From: RGDT01 sp964630925
GTDB taxonomy: Bacteria > Planctomycetota > Planctomycetia > Gemmatales > Gemmataceae
Direction of reading: 5' to 3'
Length of the DNA stretch: 60,928 nucleotides
Assembly: GCA_964630925.1 (NCBI GenBank)
Contig: CAZVZK010000056.1
Location: 1-60,928, forward strand
Program-made: the position numbers and the translations under genes
Notes under the pieces: generated by a model
The model's input: only the letters and a program-made list of their open reading frames with translations
Told to the model about the DNA's origin: nothing
Database searches by the model: none
Part shown: piece by piece, positions 1-8,066 of the stretch
How the letters are laid out: each line of letters starts with the position of its first letter
Numbering within the stretch: the first letter of the stretch is position 1

Positions 1-67
1 TCTCGCTCAGGGCACTACTGTTATAGCGATGTCAAGCCACCTTGGAAGGCCTGGCATCCTGGCCTCC

Positions 68-174
68 AGTTTTCAGTTTTCAGTTTTCAGTTTTCAGTGA
101 GCAGCCAGGCCTCGCGCCGTGCGAGCAGACTCTGGTGGCTGTTGCTGAAAACTGAAAACTGAAAACTGAAAACT
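68..174. repeat. Nested palindrome with heptamer arms (AGTTTTC x4)
   Basis: Positions 68-97 hold four tandem AGTTTTC heptamers plus AG. Positions 145-174 hold the exact 30-base reverse complement. Between them lie a second stem (102-107 with 136-141) and an inner stem (111-115 with 121-125, loop 116-120). The right arm ends on the first base of the complement of the dnaN stop codon, so the structure could act as a dnaN terminator. Bases 1-67 hold nothing else that I recognise. Confidence 0.85.
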
Positions 175-1292
175 CAGGTCAAAGGCATTACCAAATACGA
201 GTACTGGTCCCCGCACTTGAACAGCGCCGGCTTGCCGCCGTCGGTCAGACGCAGCTCCAGCTTGGCGTCCGCCGGCAGCACCTTCAGGAACTCGATCAGG
301 TAATCCGGGTTGAAGTTGATGTCCACCGGGTTGCCCTGGTAGTCGTCGAGCGGCAGCTCGATCTTCGACCGGCCCGCCGTCGTCCCCTGCGCCATCAGTA
401 CCAGGCGGTCCGGCGTGAACTTGAACGTCACCCGCTTGCCGTCCTTGTCGGTCATGATGGCCGCCTGTCGGACCGCCGCCTGGAACGACGCGATGTTCAG
501 CCCCATCTGCACGGTGTGCTTCTTCGGGATCACCCCACGCCAGTCGGGGAACCTCCCCTCCAGCAGGCGGCAATAGATCACCGACCGGCCCGTCCGGAAG
601 AACGCATCATCCCGCCGCATGCACACCTTCACCAGCTCCTCCGGGTCGTCCTGGAGGTTGCGCTCCAGCAGCGACATCGCCTTCTTCGACACCACCGGCG
701 ACATCCCCTGCGTCGTGTGCCCGCCCGTGGCCGTGCCCGTCCCCTCGGCCAGGGCCAGCCGACGCCCGTCCGTGGCCACGAGGCGGATCTGCCCGCCCTC
801 CAGCTCCCAGCACACGCCCGTCATGACGTAACGCCCCGCCGAGTCGTCCGCCGTCCCGAAGAGGGTGCGCTTGATCATCTCGCGCAACGACCCGGCGCTG
901 ATCTCGTGATACTTTTCCTCGGTGAACGCGGGGAAGTCGGGGAACTGCCCGGGATCCTCGCTGGGCATCTCGAATTCCAGAGGCGACGTGGTGCCCCTGA
1001 CCACGCAGGCGCTGGAGTCGGCCTCGATCACCATCTGCGTGTCGCGGGCCTCGCGGAGGATGTCGCTGAGTTTTTGCGCCGGCAGGATGGCCTCGCCCGG
1101 CTCCTCGATGGTCAGCCCCTGCACGTCGAGGCGGATGCCGACCTCCAGGTCGGTGGCGATCAGGGTGCAGCGCCCGTCGGCGGCCACCGCCTTGATGTTC
1201 TTCAGGATCGGCTTGACGTCCTTGGCCGGGATGGCCGCGCTCGTCAGCTGGCACGCGGCCAACAGCCCTTCGCGATTGCACGTCGCCTTCAT
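174..1292 (-). CDS. dnaN: DNA polymerase III beta subunit (sliding clamp)
   Basis: This encodes 372 residues, the usual clamp length. The clamp is a ring-shaped dimer that holds DNA polymerase III on the template and recruits repair proteins. The N-terminus (MKATCNREGLLAACQL) and the C-terminal SYLVMPLT match the family, and three similar domains of about 125 residues fit the length. A GGGAGG ribosome site lies just before the ATG. It follows dnaA on the same strand across a 347-base gap, which is the classic origin arrangement. The stop codon touches the palindrome at 68-174. The identification is firm. Confidence 0.96.
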   Translation of the reverse strand: MKATCNREGLLAACQLTSAAIPAKDVKPILKNIKAVAADGRCTLIATDLEVGIRLDVQGLTIEEPGEAILPAQKLSDILREARDTQMVIEADSSACVVRGTTSPLEFEMPSEDPGQFPDFPAFTEEKYHEISAGSLREMIKRTLFGTADDSAGRYVMTGVCWELEGGQIRLVATDGRRLALAEGTGTATGGHTTQGMSPVVSKKAMSLLERNLQDDPEELVKVCMRRDDAFFRTGRSVIYCRLLEGRFPDWRGVIPKKHTVQMGLNIASFQAAVRQAAIMTDKDGKRVTFKFTPDRLVLMAQGTTAGRSKIELPLDDYQGNPVDINFNPDYLIEFLKVLPADAKLELRLTDGGKPALFKCGDQYSYLVMPLT

Positions 1293-1639
1293 CGTCTCCC
1301 TCCCGGTCCTTCGTGTGGGGCCTTCACTCTGAGAGATAACTCTCCCTCATCTTTGAACACAGCAGTATCAGTAAGGCGGGGCCGTCCGGCGGCGATAACC
1401 CGCCCGCGGCGGGCGCAAGTCGTGAGTACGGACAAGGTTGCGCCATCGCCCTCGTTGTGGAAAAGCCGGCGCGCACCTGGCGCGCCGGTGTCGCGCGGCG
1501 CCCATCGTTCCGGGGCGTTTCGGAGTGCTTCGGCGGCCGGCCAGATCGGTGAACCTCCGGTGACGGGTGCGCGCCAGGTGCGCGCCAGGTTTTCCACAGG
1601 GGTGAGGTTGAGAAGCGGGCGGGGGGGTGAGGTCGTTCT
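1293..1639. other. Candidate replication origin between dnaA and dnaN
   Basis: This 347-base gap holds no convincing gene. It contains two DnaA-box-like nonamers in opposite orientation: TGTGGAAAA at 1456-1464 and TTTTCCACA at 1590-1598. TTTTCCACA is a known box variant, for example in cyanobacteria. Each box is flanked on its inner side by a matching GC-rich arm (about 1465-1486 and 1568-1589), making an imperfect inverted repeat of about 30 bases. A less GC-rich patch near 1327-1370 could be an unwinding element. The dnaA-dnaN setting supports an origin, but only two boxes were found. Confidence 0.55.
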
Positions 1640-2587
1640 TCATGACAGCCCCGCCGACAATTCCCGCACGGCCAGCGACAGCGGCGCGTCGCCGGACAAC
1701 GCCTCCTCCACCTTGCGGCAGGCGTGCAGGACCGTCGAATGGTCGCGCCCGCCGAAGTACGCCCCGATGGACACCAGCGGCAGGCCCGTCAGACGGCGTG
1801 CCAGGTACATCCCCACCTGCCGGGGCAGCAACACCCCGCGCCCGCGCCCCGGACCGCGCAACGCGGACAACTTCACACCGTAATACCTCCCCACCCCCTC
1901 CGCGATCCGCTCCACCGTCGGACGTGGCACGTCCTCGGTCAGTGCCGCCTGGGCCTGCTCCGCCGTCGTGACGCCCTCCAGACGCGACAACGCACCCTCC
2001 AGCCGCCGCGCCGACCCCTCCAGGTTCGCCGCCAGCCAGTCGAGGACCTCGGCGGGCAAGTCCATCCCCCGGTGCCTCGCCACGGCGGACAGGAACACGC
2101 GCCGGCTCTCAACGCCGAACAGCGACATCCCGACGACCAGCCCGGACGCCAGGCGGCTGGCGAGACGAGCCGGCAGACGGCCCAGCAAGGCCGGCCCCGC
2201 CGTCGCCGTCAGCACGACCTGCGTCTGCCGCGGGAGGGCCCGGTCGAGCAGCGCCGTGAGAGCCCCCGCCGCGCGGGCCGGCAGGCGCTGCACGTCCTCG
2301 ATGAGCAGCGCGTCCGCGCCGATTTCACCGTTTGCTGACGGCGCCTCGTCACCCACCGTCGCCCATTCGCTGGCATTCAGCGTGTGGACATCCCGCCCGT
2401 CGTCGGCGAGGTCCGCCGCCAGTTGAGCCACGAGACGCGACTTGCCCGAGCCGCTCGGCCCGTGGATGAACAGCGGGTTGACCGCCCGCCGGCGCCGGCC
2501 CGAACGGAGGCAGGCGCGGACGCGCCCCACGGCCTTCCTTGCCGCCTCGTTCTCAGGCACCATCACCCAGGGGGAATGCCCGCGCAT
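1640..2587 (-). CDS. dnaA: Chromosomal replication initiator DnaA, short form without domain I
   Basis: This 315-residue AAA+ protein binds DnaA boxes and opens the origin. The Walker A motif GPSGSGKS is at residues 43-50, a Walker B-like LLIEDVQ is near 94-100, and the C-terminal domain IV signature FGGRDHSTVLHACRKVE is near 273-290. Most DnaA proteins are about 450 residues, so the helicase-loading domain I and linker are missing. An in-frame TGA lies only six bases upstream of the ATG, so the short N-terminus is not a start-calling error. The Walker A differs from the common GxxGLGKT form. It sits upstream of dnaN on the same strand. Confidence 0.9.
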   Translation of the reverse strand: MRGHSPWVMVPENEAARKAVGRVRACLRSGRRRRAVNPLFIHGPSGSGKSRLVAQLAADLADDGRDVHTLNASEWATVGDEAPSANGEIGADALLIEDVQRLPARAAGALTALLDRALPRQTQVVLTATAGPALLGRLPARLASRLASGLVVGMSLFGVESRRVFLSAVARHRGMDLPAEVLDWLAANLEGSARRLEGALSRLEGVTTAEQAQAALTEDVPRPTVERIAEGVGRYYGVKLSALRGPGRGRGVLLPRQVGMYLARRLTGLPLVSIGAYFGGRDHSTVLHACRKVEEALSGDAPLSLAVRELSAGLS

Positions 2588-2609
2588 CTCACCTCACTTC
2601 CAGGTGTTG

Positions 2610-2638
2610 ATTGTACCGGAATTCGCCCCGCCGAACAA
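2610..2638 (-). promoter_or_regulatory. Possible sigma-70-type promoter of dnaA
   Basis: On the minus strand, TTGTTC (2638-2633) and TACAAT (2615-2610) are separated by 17 bases. The -10 element lies about 23 bases before the dnaA ATG. The match to TTGACA/TATAAT is moderate, and the call rests on sequence alone. Confidence 0.45.
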
Positions 2639-2728
2639 GGCCGGACGCCTCGCCGCAAATCCCCTCCAGACAAGAAGATACGCCCGATCTTTCGCGGGGG
2701 TTTTCCTGATCGCCTGTTCATGTGACGG

Positions 2729-3853
2729 TCAGTGGGCGTCCATGAGGCGCAACTTCTTGACACACCGGCAGATACGGGCGGCGGATTCGGCGACCTCTTC
2801 GGCCGTCTGTTGCCGGCCCAGCGAGAAGCGCAGGGCCGACCGTAAACGAGCCTCCGGCAGCCCCATCGCCCGCAGCACCGGCGACGGCAAGAGCGACCCC
2901 GACGAGCAGGCCGCCCCCGCCGAACACGCCACCCCCGTCAGGTCGAGCGCGATGAGCAGGGCGTCGGATTTCAGGCCGGGGAAGGAGACGTTCAGGACGT
3001 GCGGCAGGCCGTCCTCCGGCGAGTTCAGGACGGGCCCGGCGTCCCGCAACCCTTCCCAGAAGATCCGGCGTAACTGATGCATTTTGTCGCCGTTCTCTTC
3101 CATCCTCTCGACGGAGAGGCGCAACGCCTCCGCGAGGCCGACGATGAGTGCCACGGGCTCCGTGCCGGGCCGTCGCCCCTTCTCCTGGTGCCCGCCGTGC
3201 ATGAGCGGTACGAGCGTGACCCCCCGGCGGACGAGCAACGCCCCGACGCCGCGCGGCCCGTGCATCTTGTGGGCGGAGAACGCGAGGGTGGCGACGCCGA
3301 GCGCGCGGAACGACACCGGCATCTTGCCGACGGCCTGCGTGGCGTCGCAATGGGTTGTGAGTTGTTGCGCCACGTCGGTGACAGGCAGGACGGCGCCCGT
3401 CTCGTGGTTGGCAAGTTGGACGCAGGCGAGGCGGGCTTCCCGTGGCGACAGGTTTCCAACTTGTCGTGTCTCGTGTGCAAGTTGAAAACTCGCACCCACA
3501 TCGAGAACGGCGAGCGTGAGCCCCCGCTTCGCCAGATGCTCCAACGACCCCATCACCGACGGATGTTCGATCCCCGAGTGGGCCAGCACGCCCGGCGGCT
3601 CGCCGGCGAGGCCGAGGATCGCGAGGTTGTTCGCTTCCGTGGTGCCGGACGTGAAGACGACCTCGTCGGGGTGGGCGTCGAGGAGGCGGGCGACGGCCTC
3701 GCGGGCGTCCTCGAGCGCCTGCCGGGCCTTGCGCCCGAAGCGGTGCGGGCTGGACGGGTTGCCGCCGACGCCGTCGAGGTGCGGCAGCATGGCGTCGCGC
3801 ACGGCGGGGTCGAGCGGCGTCGTCGCGTTGTGGTCGAGGTAGATGGGGTGCAT
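2729..3853 (-). CDS. Cysteine desulfurase, NifS/IscS family
   Basis: This 374-residue PLP enzyme takes sulfur from cysteine for Fe-S cluster or thio-cofactor assembly. Visible features are the N-terminal YLDHNATTPLDP, His97 that stacks on PLP, CDATQAVGK near 169-177, the PLP-binding Lys196 in SAHKMHGP, and an active-site loop ACSAGAACSSGS carrying the sulfur-accepting Cys. Residues about 120-143 are unusual: they are encoded by a palindromic element (see the repeat at 3412-3484) in place of a less conserved family segment. There is no scaffold gene beside it, so I cannot assign it to the Isc, Nif or tRNA-thiolation pathway. Confidence 0.92.
   Translation of the reverse strand: MHPIYLDHNATTPLDPAVRDAMLPHLDGVGGNPSSPHRFGRKARQALEDAREAVARLLDAHPDEVVFTSGTTEANNLAILGLAGEPPGVLAHSGIEHPSVMGSLEHLAKRGLTLAVLDVGASFQLAHETRQVGNLSPREARLACVQLANHETGAVLPVTDVAQQLTTHCDATQAVGKMPVSFRALGVATLAFSAHKMHGPRGVGALLVRRGVTLVPLMHGGHQEKGRRPGTEPVALIVGLAEALRLSVERMEENGDKMHQLRRIFWEGLRDAGPVLNSPEDGLPHVLNVSFPGLKSDALLIALDLTGVACSAGAACSSGSLLPSPVLRAMGLPEARLRSALRFSLGRQQTAEEVAESAARICRCVKKLRLMDAH
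3412..3484. repeat. Palindromic element inside the cysteine desulfurase gene
   Basis: Alternating copies CAAGTTGG (3412-3419), CCAACTTG (3456-3463) and CAAGTTG (3478-3484) can pair with each other. The segment GACAGGTTTCCAACTTGTC is itself nearly palindromic. The reading frame stays open and encodes residues around 120-143 of the enzyme. This resembles palindromic repeats that insert into coding regions of some bacteria, but the mechanism here is inferred. Confidence 0.55.
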
Positions 3854-3945
3854 GGCACTGGCATTCTACCCCGGCCGCCGGCCGGGCGTCCCCGCGCCGG
3901 GCCTGGACACTTGAGCGCGCTTGTGGCCGCCCTCGGGTGGGGTGG

Positions 3946-4821
3946 TCACAGCAGCGGCTTGCCGCCGGTCACGGCGATGGTCGCCCCCGTGACGTAGCTG
4001 GCCTCGGCGGACGCCAGCCACACGAACGCGGGCGCCACCTCCTTCGGCTGACCCGGCCGCCCTAACGGCGTGTCCTGCCCGAACGTCCTCACCTTCTCCG
4101 CCGGCATCGTCGCCGGGATCAGCGGCGTCCAGATCGGGCCGGGCGCCACGCAGCTCACCCGGATGCCCTTCTTCGCCACCATCTGCGCCAGGCCCGCCGT
4201 GAAGTTCTGGATGGCGCCCTTGGTCGCCGCGTAGACCAGGATGTTCGGGCTGGGGTGGTCCGCCTGGATCGACGCCACGTTGATGATCGACCCGCCCTCG
4301 GGCAGGTGCGGGATCGCCGCCTTGCACAGCCAGAACATCGCGTAGACGTTCGTCTTCAGCGTCCGGTCCAGCTCGTCGGTGCTGATCTCCGCGATGTCGT
4401 CCCGAGACATCTGGAAGGCCGCGTTGTTCACCAGCACGTCCAGCCGTCCGAATTCCTTCACGGCCCGCTCGACCAGCCCCCGGCAAACCCCCTCGTCGCG
4501 GATGTCGCCGGGGGCCGAGACGCATCGGCGTCCCGCCGCCTCGACCACCCGCGCGGTCTCGGCGGCGTCCTCCGCCTCCTCGGCCAGGTGCGAGATGAGC
4601 ACGTCCGCGCCCTCGCGCGCGAACGCCAGCGCCACCGCCCGGCCGATGCCGGAGTCGCCCCCGGTGATCAGAGCCGCCTTGCCGGCCAACTTGCCCGAGC
4701 CCTTGTAGGACTCTTCGCCGTAGTCGGGCTTCCGCTCCATGTCGGCCTCGATGCCCGGATGCGGCTGCTTCGCGTCCGGCTGCGGCGGCTTCGGCCCTTT
4801 CCCGCGTGGATCCTGCGTCAT
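3946..4821 (-). CDS. Short-chain dehydrogenase/reductase (stress-type, YghA-like)
   Basis: This 291-residue protein has a Rossmann fold and probably uses NAD(P)H. After a hydrophilic, proline-rich N-terminal tail of about 45 residues come the nucleotide motif TGGDSGIGRA, the NNA motif (VLVNNAAF), the catalytic Ser in NVASIQ, and the YAATK motif with catalytic Tyr and Lys. The tail followed by GKAALITGGDSGIGRA is typical of the general-stress SDR group. I chose the ATG at 4821 because GGAGGGG lies 7-13 bases upstream; the frame stays open further upstream without family similarity. The substrate is unknown. Confidence 0.88.
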   Translation of the reverse strand: MTQDPRGKGPKPPQPDAKQPHPGIEADMERKPDYGEESYKGSGKLAGKAALITGGDSGIGRAVALAFAREGADVLISHLAEEAEDAAETARVVEAAGRRCVSAPGDIRDEGVCRGLVERAVKEFGRLDVLVNNAAFQMSRDDIAEISTDELDRTLKTNVYAMFWLCKAAIPHLPEGGSIINVASIQADHPSPNILVYAATKGAIQNFTAGLAQMVAKKGIRVSCVAPGPIWTPLIPATMPAEKVRTFGQDTPLGRPGQPKEVAPAFVWLASAEASYVTGATIAVTGGKPLL

Positions 4822-5096
4822 CTCGCACCCCTCCATAACCGTCTCGTTCGTGCACCGTCGTCGGTCCCTCACCGGGCGCGTGCGCCGGGGCCGGCCGGGC
4901 TGGCGTCGGGCGGCGTCCTTGTTGGCATGGGATCGGCTCACGTGGCCGGCGGGCCCGCCTGTCGCCGGCGGCCCGGTGATCCGCACGCACATGGCGTGCC
5001 CGTCACCTCCCCCGCCGGGAGGGGCCTCGTGGCTTGATGGGTGGATCGCTCTCTTGCATTCTCCTATCCCAACAACGCCCACCCCAGGACCCCGCC

Positions 5097-6431
5097 ATGC
5101 CCCGCCTGCCCCGCCGCGCTTTCCTCGGCGCGATGGCCGCCGCCCCGGCCCTCGCCCACGCCGCCGCACCGCCCCTGCCCCAGGGCGCCCATGAGATCCG
5201 CCGCGGCCCCTACCTCCAGTGCGTCGGCCCGGACCGCGCCGTCGTCCGCTGGCGCACCGGCGACGCCACCGCCGAGGGCCGCGTCCGCTTCGGCCCACCG
5301 GACGACCTGACCCGCGTCGCCACCGCTTCCGTCGTCCGCACCCCGTTCCGCAACGTCGTCGATTGGCAGGCCGAGCTTACCGGCCTCGACCCTTCGACCA
5401 CATACGGCTACGCCGTCGAGGCGCACGGCGTCATCCTCGCCGGGGGCGACGACGCCCACGTTTTCCGCACCGCGCCCAAGGTGGGCCAGCGCGTCCCGAT
5501 GCGTTTCTGGGCGCTCGGCGACTGCGGCACCAACCGCCCCGGCACCGGCAACCCCGGCAAGGCCGTCGCCGCCCGCAACGGCTTCCGGCGGTACAACAAG
5601 GGCCGCCCCCTCGACGGCATGCTCCTCCTCGGCGACAACGCCTACAGCCACGGTACCGACGCCCAGTATCAGACCGCCCTTTTCGGCCTCTACCGCGAAG
5701 ATCTGCCGCGCCTGCCCCTCTGGCCGTGCATCGGCAACCACGAGATGAGCGACGACTACTACCACCTCTTCACCACGCCCACACGCGGCTACTACGCCTT
5801 CGACTGGGGCAACGTCCACTTCGTCGTGCTGGACCTCTTCAAGGACAAGTGGCGCGACCCCGCCGACCCCCAGCGCAAGTGGCTCTCGCGCGTCCTGAAG
5901 ACCGCTCAGGACTGGACCGTCGTCATCAACCACTTCCCGCCCTACTGTGCCGGCAAGTACGACTCCGACAAGATCGCCTACCTCGGCGACGTGCGTACGA
6001 AGATCCTCCCTGTCCTCGAGGCGGCCGGCGTCGATCTCTTCCTCGTCGGCCACGACCACACCTATCAGCGCTCGTGGCTGCTGGACGGCCACCACGGCAA
6101 GGGCGACACCTTCGACGCCGTCTCGCACCTGAAAGCGCTCGGCGACGGCGCCAGACGCCCGTGGACGAAGAGGCACGGCCCGCACTCCGGCATGGTCACC
6201 GTCGTCAGCGGCACCGCCGGCGCCGAGGACCCGCTGGCGAAGCCCGACAAGCGCGGCGGCAAGCTGGATCATCCCGCGATGGTGCCGCTGGCCGACGGCG
6301 ACCAAGGCGGGCGGGGCCTGCGCCGCCTGGGCACGTTCCTTCTGGAGGTGGACGGCCTGGAGCTGACGGGGACGCAGATCGACGACAGGGGCCGCATCGC
6401 CGACCGCTTCCGCCTCGCCAAGAGGCGGTGA
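5097..6431 (+). CDS. Tat-exported purple acid phosphatase-like metallophosphoesterase
   Basis: This 444-residue protein starts with a Tat-like signal (PRRAFLGAMAAAPALA), so it is probably exported folded. Residues about 35-125 look like the fibronectin-type N-terminal domain of purple acid phosphatases (RGPYLQCVGPDRAVVRW). The catalytic domain carries the dinuclear metal motifs GDC, LLLGDN, GNHE, INHFPPYC and VGHDHTYQRS. It should hydrolyse phosphate esters outside the cytoplasm; the substrate is not evident. The ATG at 5097 was chosen over an upstream in-frame one because the Tat motif begins there. The next gene starts 36 bases downstream. Confidence 0.88.
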   Translation: MPRLPRRAFLGAMAAAPALAHAAAPPLPQGAHEIRRGPYLQCVGPDRAVVRWRTGDATAEGRVRFGPPDDLTRVATASVVRTPFRNVVDWQAELTGLDPSTTYGYAVEAHGVILAGGDDAHVFRTAPKVGQRVPMRFWALGDCGTNRPGTGNPGKAVAARNGFRRYNKGRPLDGMLLLGDNAYSHGTDAQYQTALFGLYREDLPRLPLWPCIGNHEMSDDYYHLFTTPTRGYYAFDWGNVHFVVLDLFKDKWRDPADPQRKWLSRVLKTAQDWTVVINHFPPYCAGKYDSDKIAYLGDVRTKILPVLEAAGVDLFLVGHDHTYQRSWLLDGHHGKGDTFDAVSHLKALGDGARRPWTKRHGPHSGMVTVVSGTAGAEDPLAKPDKRGGKLDHPAMVPLADGDQGGRGLRRLGTFLLEVDGLELTGTQIDDRGRIADRFRLAKRR

Positions 6432-6466
6432 GCGGTGGTAGGATGGGGCGAATGGAGGGACGGACG

Positions 6467-6796
6467 ATGTCAACGCTTCCCGCGACGGCGCCTGTGATCG
6501 AGATCGCCCCCGACGTGCTGCCGCACGTCCGCGCCAGGGGCGTCGAGGCTGTCTACCAGCACGTCCTGGAGTCGGTGCCGAGGCTGTTCCCCACGTTCCG
6601 CTCGTTGCGCGTGAGTATCAAGCCGGACGTGGCCATGGAAGACTATGTCTTCATCTGGTTCGAGGCAGGCGTGCCTCTCGCCGACGTGCCGGATCACCTC
6701 GCGGCCACGCAACGTTGGATCGCGGACTACCTGGTGGCATGCGACGGCCAGCGCCGAGAGCCATTCGTCCTCGACCTGACGACGGAGGAAGAATGA
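6467..6796 (+). CDS. Unknown 109-residue protein paired with a HEPN gene
   Basis: I do not recognise this small acidic protein. It has no signal peptide or membrane segment. The sequence alternates hydrophobic and charged residues, with an aromatic patch (YVFIWFEAGV) and a C-terminus rich in Glu. It lacks the GSxxxG...SD motif of MNT nucleotidyltransferase antitoxins. Its TGA overlaps the ATG of the next gene (ATGA at 6793-6796), which predicts coupled translation. By position it could be the antitoxin or binding partner of the HEPN protein; that role is inferred. Confidence 0.7.
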   Translation: MSTLPATAPVIEIAPDVLPHVRARGVEAVYQHVLESVPRLFPTFRSLRVSIKPDVAMEDYVFIWFEAGVPLADVPDHLAATQRWIADYLVACDGQRREPFVLDLTTEEE

Positions 6797-7230
6797 CGCC
6801 ACGCCAATTCCTCGTTGTCGCGGAGGACCTGTTCGAAGGCGATACGGAGGCGCACTGGCGTTCCGCCGTGAGTCGGGCGTACTACGCCTCCTTCCACGCC
6901 GGGCGTCACTTGTTGGAGAAGTGCGGGTTCAGGACCCCCGAGTCGGAGCGGGGCCACAGACACGTCAGCGATCGTTTGAGTAACTCAGGACACGACGGCA
7001 TCAGGGCAGCCGGGGTGTCACTCGACACCTTGCGCGGCTTTCGCAACCTGGCCGATTACAACCTGTCGGCGGTGTTCTCACGGCTGACCGCTGACCGGCA
7101 GATCGAGGCCGCGAAGGCCATCATCGAGGCCCTTGAGGCTGTCGAGGCGGACACCGCCGCCCTGACCGCCGTCACGCAGGCCATGCGCGACTACGAGCGC
7201 GGACGCGGCGACGTGACGTGGAAGGGCTGA
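6793..7230 (+). CDS. HEPN domain protein
   Basis: This 145-residue, mostly helical protein has the HEPN signature SRAYYASFHAGRHLLE near residues 20-40 and a second conserved helix LRGFRNLADYN near 85-95. HEPN proteins are commonly RNases or RNA-binding partners in toxin-antitoxin and defence loci. The RN..DY helix resembles the group without a clear Rx4-6H catalytic motif, so nuclease activity is uncertain. It overlaps the upstream 109-residue gene by four bases, and its stop lies one base from the stop of the convergent RNA ligase gene. Confidence 0.8.
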   Translation: MTPRQFLVVAEDLFEGDTEAHWRSAVSRAYYASFHAGRHLLEKCGFRTPESERGHRHVSDRLSNSGHDGIRAAGVSLDTLRGFRNLADYNLSAVFSRLTADRQIEAAKAIIEALEAVEADTAALTAVTQAMRDYERGRGDVTWKG

Positions 7231-7231
7231 C

Positions 7232-8035
7232 TCACCGCCGTTTCTTTCCCCCGGTCAGCTCCCGGTAGTCGCGGTACCGCATTTTGGCGATGGCCGACCT
7301 GTCCGCCGTCCGCAGCACCAGCCCCTCCGGCCTCCCGCCGCCTCCCGCGTCGAGCGTCGCCCGGCTCTTCGCCAATGTCTCCTCCAGAAACTCCAGCGCC
7401 TCCTCGATCCCTTCCGGCAGCTCGTTCGCGTCGATCTCCGCGATCCGCGGCGTGAGGGGCACCCCGCTCGTTGACGCCAACTTTTGTAACTCGCCCTCCG
7501 CCAGGAATCGTTGCCCGCCGGCCTCGCGCCACGCCCCGATCACGTCGTTGGGGCGCGCCAGCATTGCCTCGGCGTCGGGCAACACGGCCACGTCGAACAG
7601 GCGGAAGCCGAGCCGCTGCTCGCCCGTGTACTGGCGGCTGCCCTCCGTCACCTTGCCACCGTAAACCTCCCCGAAGCATGCCGCCACCCCGGCGCCGGGC
7701 CGCACGGCGTCGATGAGCGGCTCGGCGAATGGCCTCACCGTCTCGACGATGCTCATGGCCGGGTTGTGGAGGAGGTCGCCGCCGGCGTACAGGAATTCGT
7801 CCCGACTGCCGATCAGGTACGACCCGTCCGGGGCCACGACGAGGCGGGCATTCACCCCATCCACCTTCTCGGTGGCGAGGACGGCGCCGGTGAATGTCAC
7901 CTGCGGACGTGTCTCCTCGTGCCTGCCGCGCGGCCGGCTCTGTTTGGGGTCGAGGGGGTGGTAGGTGATGATAGACGGGTAGCGCGTCAGGGCGTTCAGC
8001 CTCGCCAGGTCGGCCGTGCGGATCGAAAGGCTCAT
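7232..8035 (-). CDS. ATP-dependent RNA ligase family protein
   Basis: This 267-residue protein belongs to the covalent nucleotidyltransferase superfamily. Motif I is EKVDGVNAR, with Lys57 the expected AMP-accepting residue. A CFGEVYGG segment (about 140-147) fits motif III/IIIa, PEGLVLR near residue 236 fits motif IV, and IAKMRYRDY near 250 fits motif V. The fold and size are like T4 Rnl2-type ligases, which seal breaks in RNA, although a separate C-terminal domain is not obvious. It converges with the HEPN gene with a single base between stop codons, a notable pairing of a possible RNA cutter and an RNA sealer. Confidence 0.82.
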   Translation of the reverse strand: MSLSIRTADLARLNALTRYPSIITYHPLDPKQSRPRGRHEETRPQVTFTGAVLATEKVDGVNARLVVAPDGSYLIGSRDEFLYAGGDLLHNPAMSIVETVRPFAEPLIDAVRPGAGVAACFGEVYGGKVTEGSRQYTGEQRLGFRLFDVAVLPDAEAMLARPNDVIGAWREAGGQRFLAEGELQKLASTSGVPLTPRIAEIDANELPEGIEEALEFLEETLAKSRATLDAGGGGRPEGLVLRTADRSAIAKMRYRDYRELTGGKKRR

Positions 8036-8066
8036 TGCGATATCTCGCTTCAGCTCTCCGACGGGG

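Noticed and set aside
94..573. 159-residue frame over the palindrome and the dnaN end
   Set aside because: It crosses the repeat and overlaps dnaN in another frame; the translation is low complexity and has no start signal.
4822..5096. Gene or tRNA in the gap before the phosphatase
   Set aside because: No tRNA fold or start with ribosome site is visible; long open frames here are extensions of neighbours.
5064..6473. Long open frame on the minus strand opposite the phosphatase
   Set aside because: It has no family motif and mirrors the high GC third-codon bias of the real gene on the other strand. Many frames of this type (for example 11334-14033 plus, 12250-14238 plus, 45657-47270 minus, 47742-50267 minus) were left out for the same reason.
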